Of a DNA stretch of 64,000 nt, positions 32,024 to 42,789 are shown piece after piece. Within the stretch, counting starts at the first letter, position 1. Each line of letters begins with the position of its first letter. A model generated the notes under the pieces. It saw nothing but the letters and a program-made list of their open reading frames with translations. It did not search any database and was not told the DNA's origin. This DNA is from Selaginella moellendorffii (taxonomy: Eukaryota > Streptophyta > Lycopodiopsida > Selaginellales > Selaginellaceae). The stretch lies in contig NW_003314321.1 of NCBI RefSeq assembly GCF_000143415.4, positions 1,000,736 to 1,064,735 of the forward strand, written 5' to 3'. The translations under genes were made by a program, and so were the position numbers.

Positions 32024-34723
32024 TTAGGTCATCCCATTGTCCTCTTTAGGCATTTGCTGTACCATCTCACAGTCGTTTGGCCTTGGCATTTGTTGTACCA
32101 TCTCACAGTCGTTTGGCCTTGGCACTTGTAGAGGATGCTTGTAGACCACATCCACTTTTTCCTTGTAGACCTTTGGGATAAAATCCACTTGTGCTTTATT
32201 GTCCAAAAACTCCAAAAGCAAGGGAGCAGAATATGCTTCAAACTTCACCCCTAGGTCTGATTTGCTGCAAACACCCATATCCTTGATCAGCTTCTGTATG
32301 TCTCCACTGGCTGTGAGATAGTTCCACAAAGCCCTCACCACGAGTGGTTCTCCAATCTCAACAGTTTGAAGGGAAACCTGTGTTGCATCCTGAGGAGGAG
32401 CCGAGCAGAAATCTGCATCCGGTTTGAAATGCAAAGTCTTGTAGCTGCTCGCCACAGTCCCTCTCGGCCTGCCGATCCCTGCTTGTACAAATTTCAAATC
32501 ACTGTCCGTGACTGCCAGGTTTACAGGAACTCCCATGTACACCCGCAGCAGCAATAAAGTTATGACCACCTCCCAACACCCGGGATGGAATGATGGTAGT
32601 GCAAAGAACCTCACAACATCGTCCCACACAGATCTGTTGATGGAGAGGGCAGGGCCTGGTCGCCTACACAAATCATCTGCCTTCTTCAGGAAATAGTCTG
32701 TAGCGACCAATGGTTGCTCCTCTGAATCCCGTAAGAACATCTCTAACACTGTCACGTAAAACTTGTATCTGCCTCTGTAAACACCAAAGATCGTGCTGAA
32801 GTCGAAATCGTCCACGTCTGTCACAAACTTCATTGTGTACTCCTTGATAGATTCAGCGCTAGAAAAGCCCCCAAAGTCTGAGTACACATAATAGCTGAGT
32901 ATGTCTTTCACGGAGCCTGAATGGGAGTCTAGCATCCGTATCAAATGCCGGCCTGTCCCAGATATTATGGTCTTTTCGAACTTCATCTCACGCAGAGCTA
33001 AGACGAGCTTGTCTAGCATCGACCGGTTCACCTCATTTACAGTCTTGCTTGTAAACCTGTTCTCCAGTAAACGTGATAGTTCTTGGCATTCGTCTATTAT
33101 CACAACGCCGTCCCAGCCTACCTGTAGTTTCAGCTCATCGAGCATGTCAGAAAAGATGGTGCTTGCAGCTTCAATGTCGGATGAATTGCCGATCAGACCG
33201 AGAATCCTCTTCGTGAGCTCCCACCATGGATCATAATTCAAGTATGAAAAGTATATCTGCACAACACAAACATTTTAGCTCCCTCACAAACCAAACACGA
33301 ATCTTACTTGTTTAAAAAGCCAGACGAGCGGGGTAACTTTGACGCCTGCAGAGCGAGCTTCTCTCAAAATGTAAAACCTGGATATGAAAACTGCTGCCAG
33401 GCACACCATTAAGGCATCTACTGGAATGACTCCCTCGGGATACAAGCGTCCCAATTCTGTTGCAACGTGATTAAGATCTCGAGAACCTTCATCCCCTGCT
33501 CCACTACCCGTAACACCCGTCAAGTAAATGGAGTCCCTCTGACAAGATATTTCGTAGAGCGTCCTTGTTTTGCCACTGCCAGAAGCATCAACCAAGAAGC
33601 AGAGGTTTGTATCCCGCAGCTTCCGAAGCACCTCTGACGCAGACCCGATATAATCTCCATCCTTCAACCCCTCTAGTAACAGAACCGGCCTGCCTTCCAA
33701 CGTACATAACTCCTTGCTGCTACGAGAATAAGAGCGCTTAAAATATTGCTCTGGAGGCATGGAAGGAAGACATTCCTTCACCCGTTCCCAAATTTCAGCA
33801 CAGACGGCATCAACGTTCGTCCGGGTTAGCGCCCCTGGAACAGCGATGGCCACAGAATTAAACACAGCCAAAGGTCGAACAGGGAGTGAGAATGACACAC
33901 AGAGAGATTACCAGATATCCAACACAAAAAAGAGAGATGGCTCAGGAAGCAAAAATCCTTAACCATGACCAGACATGGAAACCAGAGCAGGATCCTGACA
34001 AGAAGTAAGAGGACAGTGGAGCAGGAAAACTTGAAACGCAAAACCCAGCTCTAAGCCGACGAAGACAGAGACAGCATTAATAAAACGCAAGGGAAGCAGA
34101 TGGCTGTGAATTCAATTACAACCACGAGCCAGACACAAGCACCCAAGAACAGCGAAGCAAGACTTTGAAACCCTATAGACATCCGCCGTTTTCATGGTGC
34201 ACTAGGAATACCAAGAACTGACAAAAAAAATGGGACTTCCGACATGGATGCATGTGCAAGGAAACAAAGGGCTTTCGCAATTGCTTACCAGATCCACGCA
34301 CTGCAACATTCAGAACAAAACAAAGTTGGTATTAGATCTGGAAGAAAAAACTATAACTAGAAAACACAAAGAATGCTTACCATTACGTTGGAGGAGGACG
34401 AGTTTTTCCTCCCGCAGCTGTTCTTCCTTCATCCGCAGCTGCTCTTTCTCATTCCGCCAATATTCCGCCAGAGATTGATTGCCACTCTGAAAGGCAGAGA
34501 GAAAAGATTCCCCAGCCGCTTGGATCTGCGGCTCAAGACGCGCGATTTGAGCCTGCACCTTGGCCAATTCCATTTTGCTAGCTGTAACCCTATCTTGAAA
34601 CCTTTTGTATATAATCACTAGAAATACACAGAAGAAGAGCGAAGATGCTGAGATCACAAGGCAAACGACAGCAAAGGACGGATACCTCACCCCACATATG
34701 TGAAACAGGCTCTTCAAAGACAT
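32024..34723 (-). CDS. Crinkler-like P-loop NTPase with membrane anchor and coiled coil
   Basis: Exons (minus): 34723-34381, 33834-33308, 33256-32024, giving 700 residues in frame. Order: N-terminal hydrophobic segment (FAVVCLVISASSLFFCVFLV); a coiled-coil region rich in Gln and Glu with KEEQLREEKLVLLQRNG; then VDAVCAEIWERVKECLP; Walker A VDASGSGKTRT; Walker B VVIIDECQEL; sensor-like IISGTGRHL; a long helical region; and a C-terminal segment LGVKFEAYSAPLLLEFL that may be the start of a restriction-endonuclease-like fold. The NTPase with DECQ Walker B and a C-terminal nuclease position match the Crinkler-RHS-type (CR) proteins of eukaryotes. The end carries a 12-residue tandem duplication and stops soon after, so the nuclease domain appears truncated. 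If translation starts at the inner ATG (34573), the membrane segment is lost. Role: conflict or defence protein, by inference. Confidence 0.7.
32041..32113 (-). repeat. 36-bp tandem duplication in Crinkler-like gene
   Basis: Two adjacent 36-bp units with very few differences encode PRPNDCEMVQQM twice. They lie just before the stop codon. Confidence 0.9.
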
Positions 34724-35250
34724 GCAAGGTTTCTCTCCCCAATAGTGAACGTGAAGTTGGCAGGGAAACGAGCAGGGCCAGAATACTGGGACTCCTCCCA
34801 CCTATTCCGGTGCCCCGGATTTTTCTTCAAGGAGTCCCTTGCACTGGCAATCTCCAACCGTGCTTGGTTCCCAGCCAGCCATGACTGGCAGAGGTGGCCA
34901 GTACCAGTCTCGAGGAAACGGTCCATGGTCCAAACGGACCATGGACCACCCCCATGGTCCCAACCGAGCCGGCCAAGCGGCCGAGGGCGACGACCCCCCC
35001 AGCACCGCCAGCCCCTGACAGCAACTCAGAATCAAAGACCACCTTCACCTCCCAGAGGACAAGAGATGCAGCCCTCACAGCACCGCAACAACACCCACTC
35101 CACCAAAGAACCCAACGCTACAGCTTGGGAAGAAAGTCGCCCCCAATGCCTGTGGACAGAAAAGTACCTTTGATTGCGGCTTCACTTCTTCATGAAGTAT
35201 AAATCTTGCTTGTGGCTCGACAAGAATATAACCAAGTACCTTGCCCTCAC
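34724..35250. other. Region with perfect palindrome
   Basis: A perfect inverted repeat lies at 34920-34947 (GGTCCATGGTCC, loop AAAC, GGACCATGGACC), followed within 10 bp by a third CATGGTCC. No gene was recognised. Confidence 0.6.
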
Positions 35251-35289
35251 CTCCATGTAAGGTTCTAAAATAGATACACGGGAGACTAA

Positions 35290-35740
35290 TTGCTAGCTAT
35301 GTTGGCTTCATTTCTTCATCAACAGCAGCTCCCAAAAGATTTAATCCTCTTCACTTTTGGTGGAGTCGCTCTACCCAAGCATTCCCACACGTTTGTCTCT
35401 ACAAGTTTGTATATAGGAATTTTGGAGATTCAATGCAAACATACTTTATCATGGTCAACACAATTATATTAAGTTCAATGGGAGTTGTTTTCTTCAAATC
35501 CAAGGCACTGCTATGGGGTCTAACTTTTCTGTGGTGTATGCTCGCCTTTTTTTATGTTCCCTCAAGGACAAGTTTAAAGCCACCTCTTCTAAATGGCTAA
35601 TATATCTTAACAGATATATTGACGATCGCATGGGAATTTAGGATGGATCAAAAGAGAGCTTGGAATGCTGGTTGGCTGGCTATAAAAGCCTCTACAACTC
35701 TGTAAAGAGACATTCTCCACCGCTGCTGTGGAGTAACCAA
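35290..35740 (+). mobile_element. Penelope-like element reverse transcriptase fragment
   Basis: Plus-strand frames give the Penelope-like RT core: FNGSCFLQIQGTAMGSN at about 35470-35525, a spacer, then LNRYIDDRMGI (catalytic YIDD) at about 35605-35640, and DGSKESLECWLAGY. A stop falls just after the YIDD block, and a frame change lies upstream. The order and spacing of GTAMG and YIDD are diagnostic of Penelope-like rather than LINE elements. No GIY-YIG endonuclease was seen nearby. Inactive fragment. Confidence 0.72.
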
Positions 35741-35749
35741 TGGTAATTT

Positions 35750-36870
35750 TGTTACATTCGCATCCTTGCAAGCCAATGCTGCCATGCCACACAAACTCAC
35801 ATAAGTAAGAGAGCATATAAGTAGTCATCCCTCATTCATTTGTTTCCTCTACTTGCTCTCTATTACAACATGACAACAGCACATAAAGGATGTGGATTGC
35901 ATAGTGGTGTTTTGATCTTGCATGATCACAGCACCGTGTGAGCACTCGAGGATACAAGAGTCCGAGTGCAACTCAAACTTGTGATTCTGGCATTGCGCCT
36001 GTCTTTCAAAGATGGCACCATCTTCCATACAGCTAGCTCTGGATTTTTTGGTCTCTGAAACTTGAGAAATTTGAGTGGAGGAGAGCAAAAAAGAAATCCA
36101 TTTGCTCACCACAAAGATTGGAGTCTCTACAAGACAACGTTTGTGTGTGACAGGAGTGAATTTGATGAAATCACCTGTTTAGGGTTTAGGGTATCCCCCA
36201 CACCAAGTGCTGCGCGGGAGCACTATTGCTACTAGATTTGTGCGATGGAGCATAGAGCACACTATCTTGGTCCATATAATGGATTGTCTGGAAAGCTTCA
36301 GAAAGGAAGGCTCCTGGGTATCCATGTGCACAACGCTATGAGTTATTCTCTCATAGGGGAGGTAATGCCAAAGTTCAGCATGAACAAAAGTGTCGAGGAT
36401 GTGTGGAGCTCCATGGAAGATATTGGTTTGTGTTTAGTGGCTTTTGAAAGGTGGTGGAGTCTAGGCACCTGCATTTTTCAAAGCGTGGGCCTTTGAAAAA
36501 GTGGATGTCTCAAATATCTATAGATTCGAATGAGATCACTGAGGTCCAAGTGTTCTACCTTTGATACAAAATAACTTGTGGACTCAACATGACATCACAT
36601 ATGTATTACGAGGGGAACTTAACCTCAACCAAGAATGAAATGATGTTCAGACATGATCACTTAAGAGTGCGTCTGCATCCATCATCTATTTAGGGTTTAA
36701 GATGTGCACAGTTAAAGGCAAAAAGGGCCATTGATATGCTTTGTGTCACTGGTCAAGGAGAAGGAGTGTTAGAGGCCCGAGATCAAGTGTTGCCTTGGTA
36801 TTTTTGCTAAATCTATGGTAGTAGACACATCCCTTTTGGATCCTTGGTAGTCCTTTTATGGCTATGGCTG
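35750..36870. other. Spacer with telomere-like motif; one unrecognised ORF
   Basis: TTTAGGGTTTAGGGT lies at 36178-36192 (two plant telomere units). An 83-codon plus-strand frame starts at 36245 with no recognised motif. Nothing else is supported. Confidence 0.4.
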
Positions 36871-36959
36871 TTGAGAATTGTTAGTAGTTTTTTCCAAAAG
36901 CCCTTCAATGCCTACTAATACCTACCTTGGACGTCAGTTCACCCTCAACACCAGAAAGT

Positions 36960-38140
36960 GGCATTCATTTGCAGTGAGCTCTGGAGATACCTCCTCCACA
37001 AGAGCACAACCAAGAAATGACATGCCAAGACTCAAACACTCTCAGCCGTTGCACACCACCACCTCCAAGTCCAAGAGTTGAGATTCTTCTACATGCAGTA
37101 CAAGCCCTAGAGCCAAGATGGTAGTCGTACGGAGTTTCTGCCGATAATGCCTTTGCGAAGCGAATCCTGGTGAGCAATGCAAACCGGAGCTCTCCAGGAA
37201 CCTTAAAGTCACAGACCAGCCTGTTGAAGACATCCGTAAGATATCTCTCACACGTAGCTCATCGTCTTGGAAGAATACCAATCCTCGGTTTTAGCCGCAG
37301 CAAGAACTTCCAAGGCTTACAACACGATCCCCGCGTCAGTGGAAACCAAAAAACTAGCCAGAGACTGGAAAAAAGGAGAAGATTTTCGTGCGGAGAAGAA
37401 AGGAAAACTCATCGTCGGAATCGAGTTTATAGCGTCACCAGCGTTGCCTTGGACTCTGTCGTAAAGTCCTCTATCATGGCGTCCTCCTCGATTTTCCGTA
37501 TTGCAGCGTTCCTCCTTCTGATCGTCCTCTCCAGTTCTTGTGCTCGAGCGCAAGATGGATCGAGCTCTCCATTGAGCTGGGCTTGACTGGACGCTCTCAG
37601 GGATCAACGCCACGAGAAGCTCTTCGAGCGCGGGTGGGTCTCATGCCTGGATTGAATGAGATATCTCGAATCAGTGCTGGAAATAGGGAAAACTCTATAG
37701 ATTGACTCACCTCCCTGATGCTGGAGCTCCACCTTGTCAAGAGATGGATCCATTTGCGCCTGCCCGCGAATGGGAATGTAAGTGATGACCTTGCTGTGAT
37801 AAGGGAAATTCTCGCCTTGCGAAAGAACGAAGAACAAGGTAATCTTTCGGTGGAACGTCCATCTCCCGGAAGAGAGCTCCACCGCCCTCACGCAATGCCC
37901 GTTCTGGGCAATTCCTGCGATCATGAGTGTCCACGAGAAAACGTTCTTGTTCTTGATTTGCCACGTAGCGGTTCCGCTCCTCGTGACTCTCGAGCAACAG
38001 TACCAGATTTTCTTCCCCGACCCCGATCGATCGATCGATAGATCTAGCGAGCTCATCGGAGGTACGCGTTGCGATCGCCGCGACTTGGCCCACGGGCGGC
38101 TTGCGTTGCAGCTAACGACCGATTGTTGGAACATCTTGGA
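36960..38140 (-). pseudogene. Shrunken inverted copy of PPR-UPL locus
   Basis: Read on the minus strand, four blocks follow the order of 14.2-17.6 kb. (1) A PPR piece with KNKNVFSWTLMIA and AQNGHC (about 37965-37890) matches 14235-14300. (2) About 37790-37640 matches 16630-16790, including the GGAGGTGAGTCAATC splice-donor region. (3) 37615-37390 matches the first UPL exon, with PESVQ and AQLNGEL-encoding sequence changed by indels. (4) 37310-36960 matches 17190-17630, with a jump that deletes about 130 bp. Frames are broken throughout. The copy is non-functional. Confidence 0.8.
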
Positions 38141-38243
38141 AGATTAACTTCTTGTTCGGCCCTACCTAGCTATCGATCTTTTCTTCTGGGTCTTCTTTGC
38201 TTTCTTCTTGGAAGCTAAAGGATAGGAATGAAACAAACACTTG

Positions 38244-40280
38244 ATGGGCGAGGTGGAGTACTATGCGTCGCGGCTGCGAGAGATCCAGGAGCTCGACCAC
38301 GGCAAAGCGATTCATGCACAGATCTCGGCCAGGTACCGCAAGGTCTCTACATTTCTGGAAAATCTTCTTGTGAAAATGTATGGCCAATGCGGCAGCATCG
38401 AAGACGCGAAGGCTGTCTTTGATGGAATTCGACCCAAGAATGTGTACTCCTGGAATATCATGATTGCGGCATATGCCGTGAACGGGCATTTGATTGAGGC
38501 AATTGGTTTGTTCCAGGAGATGGCGGTCAAGCCGAGCAGGGTCACGTTTCTTAGCGTTCTAGCGGCTTGTGCGCAATTGCGGTGCCTAGAGATTGGCCAG
38601 GAGATTCACGCGAGAGCTCTTTGCAGCGGGTTTGGATCTGACACCACAGTTGCGAACTCGCTCATCAATCTCTACAGCAAGTGCCAGAGATTGGAGAGCG
38701 CGAGGTACGTTTTCTCCGTCATGCCTGACAGGAATGTGATCTCCTGGACGTCGATGATTGATGCGTGCGTGCAGTGTGGCGACCACCGTGAGGCTCGTGC
38801 TCTGTTCCTACGTATGGATCTCGAAGGAGTGAAGCCCAACGAGATGACTTTTTCCAACCTCTTGAGCGCGTGCTCGTTGCTCGTCCAAGGTCGGTCGATC
38901 CATGCTCGTCTCGTTGCTTGTGGATACGCAACTGATGTTGGTGTTTGTAATTCTCTTGTGAGCATGTATAGCAGGTGTGGGAGCCTTGAAGAAGCGACTA
39001 ATGTTTTCGAAAACATGCCGGCAAGAGATCGTGTTTCTTGGACTGCAGTGATCACTGCATATGCCCGGGTTGGGCATCGTCACCACTCAAAGTCAGCGCT
39101 TGAATGCTTTCGAAAAATGGTCGAGCAGGGAGTGGCACCCGATGAGATCACGTACATCAGCGTCCTGGGCGCATGCTCCTGCGCGGGATGTCTCGCAACT
39201 GGCCGGATGATTCACGAAGACATCATCTCCCAAGGGTTGGACGCACTTCTTCCCGTGAGAAACTCTCTGGTGAGCATGTATGGCAAATGCGGGAGGCTGG
39301 ACGAGGCCAGGGACGTGTTTAATTTCACAAAGGGGAAGAGTATCGTGTCCTGGACTGCTATGATTTCTGCATATGCCCAACACGGGCATAGCGAAGAGGC
39401 ACAGTCGGTTTTTCAGAGAATGGAACTGGAGGGAATCCAACCAAGTGAAGTCAGCTTCACCAGCATTCTCTACGCTTGCAGCCACGCAGGGTCGCTTTCT
39501 CAGGGGCATCGATTTTTTCTGGCTATGGTGGGTGACGAACGGGATATCTCACCGCTTGTTGAGCACTACCACTGTTTGATCGATCTTCTCAGTCGCTCGG
39601 GACAGCTCGAAGCAGCCGAAGAACTCATACGAACTATGCCTTTCGAGGCCGATATTGTTCCGTGGATAGCTCTGCTCGGCACGTGCAAAGCTATCCTCAG
39701 ATTGGAAGTGGGAATGCGAGTAGTGGAAGAGATTCTTCTCAAACTTACGGGGTCCAAGTCCCCGGGGCCTTACATCTTGGTCTCCAACTTTTGTGCTGCC
39801 GCCGGGAGATGGGATTATGTTGTGAAAGTTAGAAAGCTCATGAGCGAGACAGGGGTTACACAGAGACCGGGTTGCAGCTTTGTCGAAGTTGGGAACGAGA
39901 TCCACGAGTTTGTAGCTGGCGACTCCTCTCACGAATGCTACCATGAGATCCACGAGGAGCTCAAAAGTTTGCACTCACGGATGAAACAAGCAGGCTATGT
40001 ACCAGATACAAGCCAGGTGCTATGGGGTGGAAATCAAGAGGAAAAGGAAAAGAGTCTGTGCTTTCACAGTGAGCGGCTAGCGATATCTTTTGCTCTTGTC
40101 GCTAGTCCTCCAGGAACTCCGGTGTGGGTGACCAAGAACTTAAGAGTTTGCACGGACTGTCACACTGCTACAAAGTTCATAGCTAAACTTGCTAGAAGAG
40201 AGATTGTGGTTCGGGATTCCAGCAGGTTCCATCGCTTTAGTAGTGACAATGGAGGCTGCTCATGCGGAGACTACTGGTGA
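38244..40280 (+). CDS. PPR-DYW organelle RNA editing factor
   Basis: Intronless PLS-class PPR with complete E, E+ and DYW domains, 678 residues from the ATG at 38244 (the preceding TTG codon is not needed). PPR repeats run to about residue 470. E/E+ follows with SFVEVGNEIHEFVAGDSSH, then the DYW cytidine-deaminase domain: HSERLAI (HxE zinc/catalytic motif), CTDCH (CxxCH zinc ligand) and C-terminal CSCGDYW. All deaminase residues are present, so it should be able to convert C to U in an organelle transcript chosen by its repeats. Lycophytes of this type edit very heavily (family knowledge). Its 3' end and downstream flank recur in decayed form at 46 and 48 kb. Confidence 0.95.
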   Translation: MGEVEYYASRLREIQELDHGKAIHAQISARYRKVSTFLENLLVKMYGQCGSIEDAKAVFDGIRPKNVYSWNIMIAAYAVNGHLIEAIGLFQEMAVKPSRVTFLSVLAACAQLRCLEIGQEIHARALCSGFGSDTTVANSLINLYSKCQRLESARYVFSVMPDRNVISWTSMIDACVQCGDHREARALFLRMDLEGVKPNEMTFSNLLSACSLLVQGRSIHARLVACGYATDVGVCNSLVSMYSRCGSLEEATNVFENMPARDRVSWTAVITAYARVGHRHHSKSALECFRKMVEQGVAPDEITYISVLGACSCAGCLATGRMIHEDIISQGLDALLPVRNSLVSMYGKCGRLDEARDVFNFTKGKSIVSWTAMISAYAQHGHSEEAQSVFQRMELEGIQPSEVSFTSILYACSHAGSLSQGHRFFLAMVGDERDISPLVEHYHCLIDLLSRSGQLEAAEELIRTMPFEADIVPWIALLGTCKAILRLEVGMRVVEEILLKLTGSKSPGPYILVSNFCAAAGRWDYVVKVRKLMSETGVTQRPGCSFVEVGNEIHEFVAGDSSHECYHEIHEELKSLHSRMKQAGYVPDTSQVLWGGNQEEKEKSLCFHSERLAISFALVASPPGTPVWVTKNLRVCTDCHTATKFIAKLARREIVVRDSSRFHRFSSDNGGCSCGDYW

Positions 40281-42780
40281 TCAATTAGTGACTGGGAGAC
40301 AAAACCAAAAGAAAAAGAGAAAAGTTTTTCATTGATGCGTGAAGATTATGATCTGTGGAAAGGATTAGGACATGCCGTGGCAGTGGAGACTTGGAGAAAT
40401 AGTTCACGAACTAAAACTAAAACAATGGCAATGTTCATATCACAGCACCATGGAGGTGAAGGGAGAAAAAAAGAAGAAGAAAGACGAGCTCTGTTCTTGT
40501 CGACAAGACTCCAACAAGGAACTAAATCCCAGGAAGCAGTAGTTATGCAACTGAGTTGGATATATGTCTTCATGCTTGGGACAACTTCTATTGTACTTGC
40601 GGCTATGGTTTAAACAAGATAATTACTATCTCAGTATAAAACCATACTTTTGAAGGAGCGCTCAACGCTTAGCTTTTCTACAAGCTATAGAATACCATGT
40701 ACAAAGTATTAGCTTTTTTGAGTTTTTGGTTGTTTGAATTGCTATATTCATTTTTTTATGCTGTTAGAGAATGGCTCATTAATTCTAAATTAAATGGCCA
40801 CACTTAGTTCCATTTCAAGGTTTCAATGCACAAATCCTTTCTCACGAAGAAGATCACCACAATGTGCAGTGTTGTCCAGTTTATAGGGGCCTACTTGAAC
40901 CAATAGCATTAAATTCCTGAGACACATCAGAAAAATGTCCATTAATATTTTTATTTCACTATTTTCTTCTCTGGTCCTTTGACGAATTGTCTCGTCAATT
41001 TAAGTCTTATTTCTAAGTTGAAACAACTCCAAATCCACCAACTACTCTACTGTCTTGTTTAGAACTTCACACACCCCAAGATCCGGTTTTGGTATCTCCA
41101 AATAAAGTTTGTCAGAAAATTGAATGGTCTAATTTCAATAATAAAGTTGACTTTTCTGGCTGTGACAACCACAGCCAGCCAGCAAGCCACAGCCTGAAGG
41201 CATTGGCTGTGGCCGTGGCCTTGCCCAATGGCCACGGCCTCAATTGCCAATGACACTGCTCTGACCTGGCTTGCTATACAGCAATGGTTGCTGCCATGCT
41301 CACTATGGCACTGCACGACTGTATTGGGGACGTCTAGGGTTTTGCTGCCTTGGTGGTGTGCTTGATCATGTTGGGGCATGCTCTAGTGATTACGTTGGGT
41401 GAAAGTGATTACTCAACATCTGGGTTGTGTTTCATTTCTCTCTCTCAATGCAGAAGAATCAGTTTTGAAAGAGTGATCTCGACAAGCATGAAGTCCGATC
41501 AACTATAAGTAGAGCAAGCGGGCAATAAAGTCTTCTCCAATCCAAGAGCTTGGAACAACACGTTTTTCTTTGCCATGCTTTGTTTCTTTTGCCTAGCATT
41601 GGATAAGATTAAAAAATTGTGTGGGAATATAAAATTGTCAAAGTATACTCTAGAAGTGAACAGCTTTGGAACCGGTGTGGGTTATGCTGATGATGATGAT
41701 GGTGATGGGAGAAAATGGACTTAAAGATTTTATCATAGCACTTTAAGTTATTATCTCAAGATATTAGATGGTTTTTGATCATGGGATAGGATTTAAATAT
41801 ATTGTCACCATGCATTTTTGGAACATTTAAGGATAAAATCTCTCATCCAAAGTAGTTACCCTTTTCTAAGTTGTTTATTAGTCTTCATATAACATAATCT
41901 AAGGGATATAAAATATTGGCATACCAAATAGTACAAAATTTCTGTTGTAGGAGACTAAGGACTCCCCACTAGTGCAAGGATTGTATAAGGACTTTAAGTC
42001 AAAATTATATATAAATTTAATAGTTGGTGGCAATCTAATATACTCATAGCTACATAAGCATCATATAATTTGTTAAGTAGATTGTTCTTGAACTATACAA
42101 ATACCTTTGACAGAGTTGTACAATCTACTAATGACTATCATTATTGAAGAAGCTTCTTTGAAGAAGCTACTTGTTCTATAGCTTCTTAAAAAGAAGCTAT
42201 TTGTTCCATACTGAAAACCAAGATAAACAAATAGCCAAATGCATACTTGAATTCCTATAAAGGAAACCAGACCTTTTATGCATTGAAAACAATCCTCACT
42301 AACAATCTTCCAAATCGGTTTATATTTTTCCACATGTCTACATGAAAAATATGCTTTTCGTATATCCACTTGAATATATTTCCTATATGCTGCACTTTTT
42401 GTACAGGTGGAGTGACAAATATATATACTCTTAACTAGCTCGTATACAACATCTAATGCTCTCTCTAGCATCTAAGGCAAACTAAACCTTACGCACTCGT
42501 TAATTCTGATTTGAATTACTTACTGTTTTTAATAGATTATAGTTTACTAGAAATTAAATTTAAATTTTAAAAAATGCTAATGGCTGGATCCAAAGGTACT
42601 CACTAGATTCAGTCAGGTAAAGATGACTCCGGCACTCAAGTTCCCGGTGCCAAGCTGCTCATGGATGTTCTCAGACTATATATTGCTATTGCTTTTTGCT
42701 TTTTAAAACTTCATGTAACAATTCTTTCATTTTGCATAAAAAATCTCCATGTGACCTATTCTGATGTACCCAATGCATGA
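40281..42780. other. Intergenic, AT-rich, with hairpins
   Basis: 40281-40500 is the parent of the repeated downstream flank also found at 46.4 and 48.1 kb. A hairpin lies at 41211-41239 (GGCCGTGGCC, 9-nt loop, GGCCACGGCC), with further partial pairing around it. An AAGCTTC-rich palindromic patch lies near 42145-42205. No gene recognised. Confidence 0.45.
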
Positions 42781-42789
42781 ATAAATACT

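Noticed and set aside
35849-36112. 87-codon minus-strand Cys-rich frame as a defensin-like peptide
   Set aside because: No signal peptide and no regular cysteine spacing.
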